This document shows positions 28,804 to 37,290 of a stretch of DNA of 39,695 nucleotides, one piece after another (the stretch's first letter is position 1; every line of letters begins with the position of its first letter). Source of the stretch: a virus; IMG/VR virus record IMGVR_UViG_3300042914_001893, positions 1 to 39,695 of that record; one strand, 5' to 3'. A program made the translations under genes and the position numbers. The notes under the pieces were generated by a model. The model saw only the letters and a list, made by a program, of their open reading frames with translations, did not search any database and was not told the origin of the DNA.

Positions 28804-29968
28804 GGGATTCGTCGGAGGCCGTGGCGCGGGCAAATCTTGGATCGGCGCATACGACATGATCAAGCGCGCCATGTCGCCAGAAGGCCGTGGTCGTCTTTAC
28901 CTGGTGGCCGCTCCAACGTACCCGATGTTATCCGACTCATCGATCAGAACGACCGTTGAAATATGCCGCATGTTGGGCGTGTACAATCATGATTCGCTGA
29001 AACGTCAACCGCCTTCACTACTTTTGCCGAACAATTCTGAAATTCTATTTCGATCGGCCGACGATCCGGAACGACTACGCGGTCCTAACCTATCCGGCGT
29101 CTGGCTCGATGAAGCCTCCCTAATGAGTCATGAGGCTTACACGGTCGCCATCGCCACGTTGCGGGAACGCGGTCAAGCTGGCTGGCTATCCGCCACGTTC
29201 ACGCCGAAAGGCCTAGGTCATTGGACCTACGATACCTTCGCCACTGGCAAGCCAGATACCGCCCTGATTCGAGCGCAAACAAAAGCTAACCCGTTCCTCG
29301 ACGCGGGATTCATAACCGCTCTGGAGGCCCAATATAGCGACCGTACCGCGTTGCAGGAACTGTCGGGCGAGTTCGTCGATTCGGAGGGCGCAGAATGGCC
29401 AGCCGAACATTTTGGGCCGCACATTTGGTGGACCGGTTCATGGCCTCAATTGCAATGCAAGGTTATCGCCGTCGATCCATCAAAAGGCCGGGAAGCGAAG
29501 CAAGGCGACTTTAGCTCGATCGTAATGTTAGGCCGCACCATGGATGGCGCGCTTTATGTTGATTCCGATATGGTGCGAGTCAATACCGAAGTTCTAGTCG
29601 ATATGATTCTTGAAAGACAACGTGAGTTCAACGCTGACCTAGTCGTGATCGAGGCCAACCAGTTTCAGGAACTTATCGCCGTTCAACTTATGGAACGCGC
29701 TCGAGGTCGAGGCATGGGCATACCTTGCAGGCCAATCGTTAACGTGGTCAATAAGCTGGTCAGAATCAGGCGACTAGGACCATACTTGTCGCAACGTCTA
29801 TTTCGTTTTCGGGACACGCCACATAACAAAATTATTGTCGAACAAATGCGAGATTTTCCAACCGCTTCACACGATGACGGGCCGGATGCGCTCGAAATGG
29901 CATTACGTTGTATGATAGAATTACACAATGGCCGTCAAGGCAAAATGGTGACGAGGTTAGTGACATGA
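28718..29968 (+). CDS. terL: Terminase large subunit
   Basis: 416 residues from ATG 28718 (GAGGAA at 28705-28710; alternative TTG starts at 28712 and 28715). ATPase: FVGGRGAGKSWIGA (Walker A, about 31-44), GVWLDEASL (Walker B, D131-E132), LSATFTPKG (coupling motif). Nuclease: KVIAVDPSKG (D253), LVVIEANQFQEL (E312), HDDGPDALEMAL (D387, D390), an RNase H-like fold cutting concatemers. Motor and nuclease both appear intact. Confidence 0.92.
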   Translation: MRQPRQPLQTSVKLHTAQAQFHHCQARYRGFVGGRGAGKSWIGAYDMIKRAMSPEGRGRLYLVAAPTYPMLSDSSIRTTVEICRMLGVYNHDSLKRQPPSLLLPNNSEILFRSADDPERLRGPNLSGVWLDEASLMSHEAYTVAIATLRERGQAGWLSATFTPKGLGHWTYDTFATGKPDTALIRAQTKANPFLDAGFITALEAQYSDRTALQELSGEFVDSEGAEWPAEHFGPHIWWTGSWPQLQCKVIAVDPSKGREAKQGDFSSIVMLGRTMDGALYVDSDMVRVNTEVLVDMILERQREFNADLVVIEANQFQELIAVQLMERARGRGMGIPCRPIVNVVNKLVRIRRLGPYLSQRLFRFRDTPHNKIIVEQMRDFPTASHDDGPDALEMALRCMIELHNGRQGKMVTRLVT

Positions 29969-31680
29969 GCCAACCAACATGGTTTCAAAAGCTTTTCGGC
30001 ATAAAACCAGCCGATTCCACGCCATCGTTATCGCAACAAAGAATCGAACTTGAAGAACAAATCAAAATCAATCGGCTCAAAAAAGCCGTGAGACTAACAG
30101 AATCAAACGCCGATACCGACTATTGGCTTACCGCATATTCTGACCTATTGTCCAGATATAAAGACGGATTCGCCCTGGCATACCCGATCACGCAACCTAC
30201 CGATCGTCGTTACGGCGGAAACTTTCCGTTTTGGTATTCGGAACAGCAACTAGGCTTAATCCGCGCGCAAGCTCGATTACTTAGCACAATGAATCCAAAC
30301 GCTCAAGGATTGCTAAACGGGTTGTGCAGTTATGTTATCGGATCAGGCTACAAATACGACGTGGTTGGCAAGCCCAATCGTGAAGTGCCAGACGAGATTT
30401 TAGTCAAGGTTCAAGATTGTATCGATAACTTTATTGACCAAAACGCATGGACGGAAATGGAGCAAGAACTGTTTTGGCGATCGCGGGAAGATGGCGAGTT
30501 TTTCCTACGATTATTCCCGCAAGAAAACGGCAAGATGATGGTCAGAGTCATCGAGCCGGAACAAGTATTCATGCCAGCAGGCCAACAAATTGCCGACTTT
30601 AGTTACGGCATCAAAACAGAATTAGATGACGTTTGTAACATCTTGGCTTATGCAATCTCATACATTGCGCCAATGGGAGAAAAGGGCGATAACCCAATGG
30701 CGACTGAAGAGGTTCCGGCCGACGAAATTATTCACGTCAAGGTCAATGTCAAGCGCAATATCAAAAGAGGATTATCAGACTTTTCCTACGATACGCTTGA
30801 TTCATTTGCCGCCGCTGGCAAGCTACGTGCTAACCTAGGCGATGGAGCCGCCGTTCAAGCCGCGATCGCTGGAGTTCGCCAGCACGACGCGTCGTCGTTT
30901 TCTCAAGTTGATTCGTTCGTTGGCGCTCAAACAGACTATGCCCAATACAGCCCCGTAACACAAAGAGCGACGGACTTTCAACAAATTAAAAGCGGCACAT
31001 TTTTAGATATTCCGAAAGGCATGAACTACGTGCCGCCGCCGGGAGCCGCTGCTTCACAAGGTCATCTTGAGATCATGCAAGCGTTGCTACGTTCCGCTGG
31101 CAACCGCCACAACGCGCCAGAATGGCTTGTGTCGAGCGACGCCAGCAACAACAACTATGCCTCAAGCATGACGGCCGAATCGCCCTTCTTGCGCCATTGC
31201 AAACGATTGCAAGAACTATACAAACGACCATTTCTAAAGGTCATCAAGGCCGCAATTCAAAACGCCGCCGACGCTGGATTGTTGCCAATCAACATTCTTG
31301 ATTTTGTGGATATTTCGGCAACCCCGCCAGAACTTGAGGTCCAAGATAAGGCCGGAGTAGCTCAAGCCAATCAGGCATACGTTGCCATGGGCGTTAAGAG
31401 CCGACAAACAGTCGCTCAAGAACTCGGTCTCGATTGGGATACCGAAATAACAAACAATCAAGAATACGCCGAACAAATGGGTGGCGGCGCGCCATTGCCA
31501 ATGCCTGGCGATGGATTGCAACCAGCGCAAGAGCCAGCGCAAGAAGAAGAGGCCATGCAAGTTTCTGGTGAATCGGAAGTCGATGACAAAATATCGAAAC
31601 TGCGCGGAGAAGGTTATCCGCAAGATCAAGCAATCGCAATCGCTCTTGACATGAAACGGCGTGGCGAAATAACAGAATGA
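29965..31680 (+). CDS. Portal protein
   Basis: 571 residues from ATG 29965 (ATGA with terL). Core patterns: RYGGNFPFWYSEQQLGLIRAQA, TMNPNAQGLLNGLCSYVIG, WRSREDGEFFLRLFPQ, MVRVIEPEQVF, ADEIIHVKVNVKRNIKRGLSDF, PEWLVSSDASNNNYASSM and the C-terminal VDDKISKLRGEGYPQDQAIAI (each in part). Placement between terL and a Mu gpF-like protein confirms a dodecameric portal, through which DNA is packaged and ejected. The acidic Glu/Gln-rich linker (EPAQEEEAMQ) precedes the tail. Confidence 0.85.
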   Translation: MSQPTWFQKLFGIKPADSTPSLSQQRIELEEQIKINRLKKAVRLTESNADTDYWLTAYSDLLSRYKDGFALAYPITQPTDRRYGGNFPFWYSEQQLGLIRAQARLLSTMNPNAQGLLNGLCSYVIGSGYKYDVVGKPNREVPDEILVKVQDCIDNFIDQNAWTEMEQELFWRSREDGEFFLRLFPQENGKMMVRVIEPEQVFMPAGQQIADFSYGIKTELDDVCNILAYAISYIAPMGEKGDNPMATEEVPADEIIHVKVNVKRNIKRGLSDFSYDTLDSFAAAGKLRANLGDGAAVQAAIAGVRQHDASSFSQVDSFVGAQTDYAQYSPVTQRATDFQQIKSGTFLDIPKGMNYVPPPGAAASQGHLEIMQALLRSAGNRHNAPEWLVSSDASNNNYASSMTAESPFLRHCKRLQELYKRPFLKVIKAAIQNAADAGLLPINILDFVDISATPPELEVQDKAGVAQANQAYVAMGVKSRQTVAQELGLDWDTEITNNQEYAEQMGGGAPLPMPGDGLQPAQEPAQEEEAMQVSGESEVDDKISKLRGEGYPQDQAIAIALDMKRRGEITE

Positions 31681-33236
31681 ATCATCTATCAAGCGTGATG
31701 GCCGCGAAAACTGGTATCCATGCCGTGGATACCGTTATTCGCATCGATCGTCAGGCCGACAAAATCGATCGCCAGACCGAAAAAATCTGGCGCAAAATCC
31801 TTGCCATCATATCGTTGTCGCCAATGTCATCCGACATGCAACGACAAATAACATTATTACTTCGTGAGATTCAAGCCGTCGCTATGGCTGGCGTGGCCGA
31901 TGCGTTACGTGACGCCGTTCAACGGTCACGATTACGAACCGCCGCAACGCTGGCCGATAAGGTGCCGATCGAATACCTATCGTTGGCAATGGCCAGCGAA
32001 AAAAACAACGCCATCGCACGTACACGAATTGCCGAAGGTCGTCGAGCAACCCCGGCGGAACGTCGGCGAATCGAGGCGCAATTATTGCCCGATGACGATG
32101 AGGAAACTGTTGACCGGATCGTGTATTCGCCATCAGGGCAAACGACATGGCAACAACGAATGGCGCAACAAACGTCGCTGGCGTCGCCGGAATCGGTAGC
32201 TCAAGACGTGACTATGGGAATGCTGAGAGGTGAGACGCCAGGTCAATTGGCTCGACGCATGGCCCCAACCGTGCAGAACGTGCGTACAACCGCCCGACGC
32301 GTAGCAAGAACAGAATCAACCCGATGTTCAACCGAAGCCAATCTCGAGATCTACGAAAACCTAGGCGATATCATAATTGGCTACCAGATTAACGCCACGA
32401 TGGATTGGCGAGTCCGTCCGCATCATGCCGCTCGAAATGGCACAATCTATTACCGAAACCCGCGTCCCGGTCAAGAATCAATGCTTAGAATGCCACGTCC
32501 GCCAATCGAGGAAGATGGCACGGTAGCGCATAATTGTCGATGCAATCTGTCGCCAGTATTTCAGCCAGCCGAACACATTGAAAATGATCCGGCATTGCGT
32601 GCCTTATTCACGGATCGGCAAGGCGACATTATCCCGGATCCGGCGACATATGAGGAATGGTTCGCTCAGGCTCCACCTAGCGAGAGACGTTGGGCTGTTG
32701 GCGCGCGTCGATTGCGCGCCGCTCAAGATCGTCTCGAGCCGGGAGAACAATTGAAATGGGCGTCGGTCATTGATCCGCGTACCGGTCAATTGCTGAATCA
32801 CGATACGATCGCCAATGAGACCTCGAGACGCCGACAAGCGCGGATAGCCGCTGTTGATGAGATCGTGGCCGAGAGGTCCTATCTTGCGCAACAGGTCGCC
32901 ACATTTGGCTACATACCGCCAGAACAACCGCCGCCAGACGCAATCGTCATCGGTCCAATGCCGCCGATGGCTCCACCTAGCATGCCTCCGGTATCGGTCC
33001 AGCCAACATCGTATCCGCGTGCCGATCATCGCATACCAGCGCCGCCAGCGAACACACCTCCGCCAGCAACCCCGACATTGCCGGAACCTAAGGCGAAAAT
33101 GTGGAGGGCACCAAAAATCCGGATGGCGCAAAAGTTCGTTCAGAAACCAAAACCAAAACCGCAACCAAAGAAAATAACAAAAAAGAAACCGGGCAAAACT
33201 ATTAAAAAGAAACCAATCAAAAAGCGAAAGAAGTAG
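31677..33236 (+). CDS. Mu gpF-like minor head protein with Pro/Lys tail
   Basis: 519 residues from ATG 31677 (ATGA with portal). N-terminal helical part, then the gpF-type block: RTTARRVARTESTRCSTEAN, DWRVRPHHAARNGTIYY, PPIEEDGTVAHNCRCNLSPV (the 'D.R...H...dG' and 'nCRC.L.P' signature). It is a minor capsid protein that helps portal assembly. The last 100 residues are unusual: Pro-rich (PPEQPPPDAIVIGPMPPMAPP) and then nearly pure Lys/Pro (KPKPKPQPKKITKKKPGKTI), likely disordered and DNA-binding. Confidence 0.8.
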   Translation: MNHLSSVMAAKTGIHAVDTVIRIDRQADKIDRQTEKIWRKILAIISLSPMSSDMQRQITLLLREIQAVAMAGVADALRDAVQRSRLRTAATLADKVPIEYLSLAMASEKNNAIARTRIAEGRRATPAERRRIEAQLLPDDDEETVDRIVYSPSGQTTWQQRMAQQTSLASPESVAQDVTMGMLRGETPGQLARRMAPTVQNVRTTARRVARTESTRCSTEANLEIYENLGDIIIGYQINATMDWRVRPHHAARNGTIYYRNPRPGQESMLRMPRPPIEEDGTVAHNCRCNLSPVFQPAEHIENDPALRALFTDRQGDIIPDPATYEEWFAQAPPSERRWAVGARRLRAAQDRLEPGEQLKWASVIDPRTGQLLNHDTIANETSRRRQARIAAVDEIVAERSYLAQQVATFGYIPPEQPPPDAIVIGPMPPMAPPSMPPVSVQPTSYPRADHRIPAPPANTPPPATPTLPEPKAKMWRAPKIRMAQKFVQKPKPKPQPKKITKKKPGKTIKKKPIKKRKK

Positions 33237-33243
33237 TATCCGG

Positions 33244-33273
33244 TTGACAATAACGAAATCGAGGTTGTATCTT
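33244..33273 (+). promoter_or_regulatory. Sigma70-type promoter candidate before head assembly genes
   Basis: TTGACA (33244-33249) matches the -35 consensus exactly. An 18-base spacer leads to TATCTT (33268-33273), four of six matches to TATAAT. It lies in the 43-nt gap between the gpF-like gene and the protease gene. Start of transcription would fall near 33280, on the ATG itself, so the transcript would be leaderless or nearly so. A longer spacing to TATAAA (33273-33278) is too wide. Confidence 0.4.
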
Positions 33274-33279
33274 ATAAAC

Positions 33280-34329
33280 ATGGCCACAAAGTTTTTCGTT
33301 ACCATTGTTGAAAGTTCCGGATCGTCTAACCGCATGGTTGTCGATCGTGAGAACGGTATCATCCGTGGGGTCAAGGTTTTAGGACTCATCAGCGATAACG
33401 GCCGACAGTACTTGCCATCCGCCGTTAAGGCCGCGCAAAAAATGTATGAAGGCGTCAAGGTCAATATCGATCATCCAGCGCACGCCGACGATTCACGAAG
33501 TGCTACCGATCGATTTGGCAAGCTAATCAATATTCATTTTGTCGAAGGCGAAGGCCTTTACGGCGATCTTGAATTCTTGACAACTCATCCGATGGCCGCT
33601 CGAATCTGCGAAGCCGCCGAACGCATGCCAGACGCTTTCGGCCTATCACATAACGCTCAAGGCGAAGGCGACGAAAAAGACGGTATTTTTGTAGTTTCAA
33701 AGATTGTGGAAGTCCGTCATGTTGATGTTGTGGCCGATCCGGCAACAACAAAATCACTAAGCGAAAGCATCAAAAAGGAGCCCGCAATGGAACCTGAGAA
33801 GAAGATGGAAGCCGATATGATGGCACCAGAGTCAAAGAAAACCATGGAAGCCGACAACGCTGAGTTCGGCGCAAAAGCCGCTGAAATCATCGGCGGCGAA
33901 GGCGATACCTCCAGCAAGGTAAAAGCCCTGGTGGAACTCGTTGACGCCATGTACGGCCAATCTGACGATTCCGAAATTGACGAACAGGAAGAAGTTCCAT
34001 CCGAAGAACCTTCAGAAGATGACGAAAAAAAGGCCATGGAAGGCGATGGCTATGGAGCGGACGCCAAAAAGAAGGACGAGAAAAACGACAAAAAGTCCAT
34101 GGAAAGCCGGGCATATGTCGCAAAGCTTGTCCACGAAGCTGGCATCACTCTAACAGAATCGCTTGTTTCTGATTTGGCACTGTTGCCAAAAGAAGCGGCT
34201 CAACGACAAGTCCGTAGGATTGCATTGGCTCAAAAGTCAAGCAAGCCAAAATCATCCGGCTACATTGCTCCAATCGCGGAATCAAAGATTCCCGCTGGAT
34301 CAGATATGTTCGCATGGTTGCGTTCCTAA
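33280..34329 (+). CDS. Prohead protease fused to scaffold
   Basis: 349 residues from ATG 33280. N-terminal protease (about 1-165): VNIDHPAHAD (H65), DRFGKLINIHFVEGEGLYGD, DAFGLSHNAQGE (S123 as probable nucleophile), VEVRHVDVVADPATTKSL, a pattern of phage Mu I/serine prohead proteases. C-terminal 180 residues are a highly charged, helical, disordered-prone scaffold (MEPEKKMEADMM, DEQEEVPSEEPSEDDEKK, KKKDEKNDKK). The ribosome site for 33280 is weak (GAGGT 14 nt away). The scaffold has its own start at 33787 (separate entry). It directs procapsid assembly and cleaves head proteins. Confidence 0.8.
   Translation: MATKFFVTIVESSGSSNRMVVDRENGIIRGVKVLGLISDNGRQYLPSAVKAAQKMYEGVKVNIDHPAHADDSRSATDRFGKLINIHFVEGEGLYGDLEFLTTHPMAARICEAAERMPDAFGLSHNAQGEGDEKDGIFVVSKIVEVRHVDVVADPATTKSLSESIKKEPAMEPEKKMEADMMAPESKKTMEADNAEFGAKAAEIIGGEGDTSSKVKALVELVDAMYGQSDDSEIDEQEEVPSEEPSEDDEKKAMEGDGYGADAKKKDEKNDKKSMESRAYVAKLVHEAGITLTESLVSDLALLPKEAAQRQVRRIALAQKSSKPKSSGYIAPIAESKIPAGSDMFAWLRS
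33787..34329 (+). CDS. Scaffolding protein from internal in-frame start
   Basis: Inside the protease gene, codons AAA AAG GAG CCC GCA precede ATG 33787: AAGGAG (33775-33780) lies 6 nt upstream, a better ribosome site than the gene's own. Translation from here gives 180 residues, MEPEKKMEADMMAPESKK..., exactly the charged scaffold domain after the protease ends near residue 165. Many phages (lambda C/Nu3) make scaffold this way, in excess over the protease. The site is seen; expression is inferred. Confidence 0.65.
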   Translation: MEPEKKMEADMMAPESKKTMEADNAEFGAKAAEIIGGEGDTSSKVKALVELVDAMYGQSDDSEIDEQEEVPSEEPSEDDEKKAMEGDGYGADAKKKDEKNDKKSMESRAYVAKLVHEAGITLTESLVSDLALLPKEAAQRQVRRIALAQKSSKPKSSGYIAPIAESKIPAGSDMFAWLRS

Positions 34330-34353
34330 CATAATTATTTAAGGAGTTTTGAA

Positions 34354-35169
34354 ATGGGATCGACTTTTGGCGGATCTAAGTTTGTTCTCCCCGGACCGGT
34401 TGTCACAACCGTTCTTAACGTGCCAGCCAGCACAACCATTTCCATCGGCGATCTGTTGTATTGGAATGGTACTGCGGCTGTTCCATTGTCGGCCGCTACC
34501 GGTTCTGGTACTGCGCTGATCGATCAGGCCACGATCGCCGCATCATTTGTCGGCGCATCGCAACAAGGTCGTATTTCGGCCCAAACGACAACCGGTTATC
34601 CGGACTTTCCAATCACCGGTATCGTGATTGCAACCGACGTAATTTACGAAGCCGATTGCGCCAGCGCAACTTTTGAAGTTGGCGATCTGGTAGGCGTGGT
34701 ATCTTCAGGTGCGGCAGCCGTTGGCGCTATTAGTGATCAAGCGGTTGTTGCTGTTTCGCAACCTAACCTTGCAATTGGTTATGTTGTTCAAAAATATTCC
34801 AGCGCAACAACTACGGTACGCGTTCGGTTGCTAGGCAAAAATCAAATTGCTTTTGCCAATCCAAACGTCCGCGCTTTGGGCCAAGCTCAAATTGTTGGCC
34901 CTGGTACTTTGGCCGCTGGTGCCGCAACTACGCTTACCGTTGGATCTGCGACGATCCAAGTCGGCACTCCAACGGCTGGCCGTGATGTGAACTTGCCAGC
35001 CGTGGCGTCATCTAAAGGCCTTGTGTTCTACATTGTGAACACTGCGGCCGCTACCCATGCTTTTACGGTGAAGAACGTTGGCGGAACGACCATCGGATCA
35101 GTTGCGGCGACCAAAACCGGGATCTTTTTCTGCGACGGCGCGGCATGGTATGCGACAATCGGATCGTAA
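34354..35169 (+). CDS. Head decoration-like/capsid-associated protein
   Basis: 271 residues; ATG 34354 after AAGGAG (34341-34346). Ala/Thr/Val/Gly-rich beta protein, MGSTFGGSKFVLPGPVV..., with a repeated strand-turn pattern (ISIGDLLYWNGTAAVPLSAA, FEVGDLVGVVSSGAAAVGAI) typical of head decoration proteins between the protease and the capsid gene. The C-terminal third (TLTVGSATIQVGTPTAGRDV, TTIGSVAATKTGIFFCDGA) looks like a domain also found in fibre proteins. Likely stabilises the mature capsid. Confidence 0.65.
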   Translation: MGSTFGGSKFVLPGPVVTTVLNVPASTTISIGDLLYWNGTAAVPLSAATGSGTALIDQATIAASFVGASQQGRISAQTTTGYPDFPITGIVIATDVIYEADCASATFEVGDLVGVVSSGAAAVGAISDQAVVAVSQPNLAIGYVVQKYSSATTTVRVRLLGKNQIAFANPNVRALGQAQIVGPGTLAAGAATTLTVGSATIQVGTPTAGRDVNLPAVASSKGLVFYIVNTAAATHAFTVKNVGGTTIGSVAATKTGIFFCDGAAWYATIGS

Positions 35170-35196
35170 CAACAAAATCACAAGGGGGAATTTGAA

Positions 35197-36546
35197 ATGA
35201 TTAATGTTATCAAGATGCGCGACTTGTTCGAGTCGCGAGTTAAGCAAAGTAACGGCCGCTGGCGTTTCCTAACAGAAATGCGTCAAGGCCTTGGCTTGTG
35301 CGATGCCAACGGTTCAGATCATCGGGACATGGCTGGAAACCGCGTTCTCAAGGATCGCCATTTGCGCGCCGAAAACTTCAGCCTTGCCGAATTGGCTGAG
35401 GCTATCGTTGGCCCAACGTGGCGCACCTTGTTCAACCCGGATAGCCGGGAAATGGGACGCTATACCACGGCTCGATCGCTGGTTGAAGCTGGCACCGATA
35501 GCCGGTCACTGATCGAATCTGGTATCGGCGTGGATCCTACCGCGTTTTTGAACATCAACACGTTTACCAGCGTTGTTGGCGGATTGGTCGAGGTAAAAAT
35601 CCTCGAGGCCTTCAAGAATCCAGTTTTCATCGGTGACACGATTTGTCCAGCCGAACCGACAAAACTGAACGGTCAAAAGGTTATTGGCGTGAACCGCATT
35701 GGCGACAAGGCCAAAAAGCGTTTGCCAGGTGAATCTCACACGCGCGCTCAATTCAACGAGCGTTATGTGACGACTCCAGAAACCCGCGAAAACGCGTTGG
35801 CCGTTGACGTGTACAAAGAGACTGTGTTTTTCGACCTTACCGGCGATATTCTCAATGTCGCGGCTAGCGTGGGCGAAGAACTCGGTTATCGTCGTGAACT
35901 GGAGATCCTCGGACTTGTGACCGGCGCTCAGAATAGCTTTAACTATTCTGGCACGGCCTATAACACCTACTCAACCACGTTGAACGCTGTTGGCTACCTG
36001 AACGATCTTTCCAATCCTCTTACGGACTGGACCGCTCTTCAGGCCGATATGCTAAGATTTGCGCGTATGCAAGATCCGGGCACTGGCAAGCGTATCCTGA
36101 TCACTCCGGATACGATTCTGGTGAATCCCGCCAAAATCGCAACCGCAAATTTGATCATCGCCGCTACCAGCACGGAACGCCGAACGGGCGCTGGCGCTTC
36201 TCCTGCACAAACAACCAGCAACCCGCTTAACATTAGTGTTACCGGTAGCAACCCTTACTCCGGCCAATTCCAGATCCTTTCCAGCCCATTGCTTGAACAG
36301 GTTTGTACTGCGGCCGCAGTTGATGGCGGTTTGGCTCTTAGCCAGGCTAACGCCGACGAATATTGGTGGATGCTCCAATCTGGCAAGTCGTTCCGCTACA
36401 TGCAGAACTACCCGCTATCGGTTGCTCAAAGCGCACCTAACCAGTATGAAATGCTCGACAAGGGCATTGTCGCCAGCTACTTCGCCAACGAACGCGGTAT
36501 CCCTAGCGTGTGGAGCCCATGGCACATTGTCCGTAACACCAACTGA
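35197..36546 (+). CDS. Major capsid protein (HK97-fold expected)
   Basis: 449 residues; ATG 35197 after AAGGGGGA (35181-35188), a strong ribosome site. N-terminal helical region (residues 1-95) may be a scaffold-like delta domain removed by the protease. Then SGIGVDPTAFLNINTFTSVVGG, ILEAFKNPVFIGDTICP, a large loop and TPDTILVNPAKIATANLIIAA (helical spine strand region), ending GIPSVWSPWHIVRN. Position after protease and decoration genes makes it the main shell protein. Assignment by synteny and length. Confidence 0.8.
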   Translation: MINVIKMRDLFESRVKQSNGRWRFLTEMRQGLGLCDANGSDHRDMAGNRVLKDRHLRAENFSLAELAEAIVGPTWRTLFNPDSREMGRYTTARSLVEAGTDSRSLIESGIGVDPTAFLNINTFTSVVGGLVEVKILEAFKNPVFIGDTICPAEPTKLNGQKVIGVNRIGDKAKKRLPGESHTRAQFNERYVTTPETRENALAVDVYKETVFFDLTGDILNVAASVGEELGYRRELEILGLVTGAQNSFNYSGTAYNTYSTTLNAVGYLNDLSNPLTDWTALQADMLRFARMQDPGTGKRILITPDTILVNPAKIATANLIIAATSTERRTGAGASPAQTTSNPLNISVTGSNPYSGQFQILSSPLLEQVCTAAAVDGGLALSQANADEYWWMLQSGKSFRYMQNYPLSVAQSAPNQYEMLDKGIVASYFANERGIPSVWSPWHIVRNTN

Positions 36547-36573
36547 TTCTTGTAACAAAAATGGAGTGACCTG

Positions 36574-36771
36574 ATGTCAAAATTGAGTGGCATCACGCAA
36601 AAGCCTGCCACAGCGCAGGCTTTTGGCGTGTTCAAAGTAAGTTATCCGCTTTGTCCGACATTGCACGTTGAAGCGAGAGACGAAAACGACGCGGCTCAAA
36701 AGTACCGCGATTATTATGATCTTCACCGATGCCGGAATCCAAAAGTGGAGCGCGCTAATGGCGGCCGTTGA
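36574..36771 (+). CDS. Hypothetical small protein after capsid gene
   Basis: 65 residues from ATG 36574 (GGAG at 36562-36565). Beta-alpha: SYPLCPTLHVEARDENDAAQ, KYRDYYDLHRC. The codons for QKPATAQAFG also form a terminator-like hairpin (separate entry). Its end overlaps the next ATG (36758). Function unknown; perhaps a head-tail adaptor. Confidence 0.55.
   Translation: MSKLSGITQKPATAQAFGVFKVSYPLCPTLHVEARDENDAAQKYRDYYDLHRCRNPKVERANGGR
36598..36625 (+). terminator. Terminator-like hairpin inside a coding gene
   Basis: CAAAAGCCTGC (36598-36608) pairs perfectly with GCAGGCTTTTG (36615-36625), 11 bp, loop CACAGC. The A-tract/GC stem/T-tract form is that of an intrinsic terminator. It lies 52 nt after the capsid stop and within the first 20 codons of the 36574 gene. 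It may reduce read-through past the capsid gene, so that capsid mRNA exceeds connector mRNA. The T run is only four. Confidence 0.45.
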
Positions 36772-36973
36772 CGATTTGAACACGGCGATCAATCAAGTCG
36801 CCGCGACAATCAAGGATATCACGCTCAATCCAAAACCGGATTATAGCGTGAATGGCCAGTCGGTATCGTGGGCGTCATATTTGTCGATGCTCACCGATCA
36901 AATAACAAAACTACAACAAGCGCAACAATCCCTTGCTGGACCGTATCAGCGCATATCTAGGATGCGTCCATGA
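36758..36973 (+). CDS. Hypothetical coiled-coil protein
   Basis: 71 residues from ATG 36758 (GTGGAG at 36745-36750). MAAVDDLNTAINQVAATIKD..., helical with a C-terminal coiled-coil-like segment (MLTDQITKLQQAQQSLAG). An upstream in-frame start at 36668 has no ribosome site and overlaps the preceding gene more. Probably a short connector or virion protein; ATGA overlap with the next gene. Confidence 0.6.
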   Translation: MAAVDDLNTAINQVAATIKDITLNPKPDYSVNGQSVSWASYLSMLTDQITKLQQAQQSLAGPYQRISRMRP

Positions 36974-37290
36974 AAACAGCAATCATCGATACGGCTACCT
37001 CTGGCGATAATGTTATTTTGACTGGAATTCCCGGCAAGCGTTTTCGTGTTTATGCTTACATTTTGTTTTCTGCGGCCAGCAATTATTTTATTTGGAAGTC
37101 GGGCACTACCGCATTAAGCGGACAATTGCATATGTCAGCTAGTAGCAGCGCGGCAATTCACTTAGGCGACAATTGGCCAGCCGGGGGGATGCCGGTATTG
37201 CAAACGGGAGTTGGTGAGGATCTTATTCTATATCTGAATGGTTCTCACGTTGCGGGCGGACATCTTACCTATGGCGAGGTTGCCGTTTAA
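36970..37290 (+). CDS. Beta-sandwich virion protein, paralogue 1
   Basis: 106 residues. MKTAIIDTATSGDNVILTGI, PGKRFRVYAYILFSA, IWKSGTTALSGQLHM, AGGHLTYGEVAV. This is a common small phage structural family ('aAv.GK.IrV..y.......v...w.s.st.LsG...la....'). It is paralogous to the protein at 38260. Such proteins are seen in virions; they may decorate head or neck. ATGA overlap with 36758 gene. Confidence 0.65.
   Translation: MKTAIIDTATSGDNVILTGIPGKRFRVYAYILFSAASNYFIWKSGTTALSGQLHMSASSSAAIHLGDNWPAGGMPVLQTGVGEDLILYLNGSHVAGGHLTYGEVAV

Noticed and set aside
33377-33400. CTGATGAG on the minus strand, checked as a second hammerhead
   Set aside because: No stem II or GAAA follows; it lies in the protease coding sequence. 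Other CTGATGA strings (12886, 17999, 20776) also lack the remaining core.
32604-33464. Minus-strand open frame of 286 codons under the gpF-like and protease genes
   Set aside because: Very rich in Arg/Trp/Phe/Cys as expected from antisense of Pro/Lys-rich codons; it spans two real genes and has no motif.
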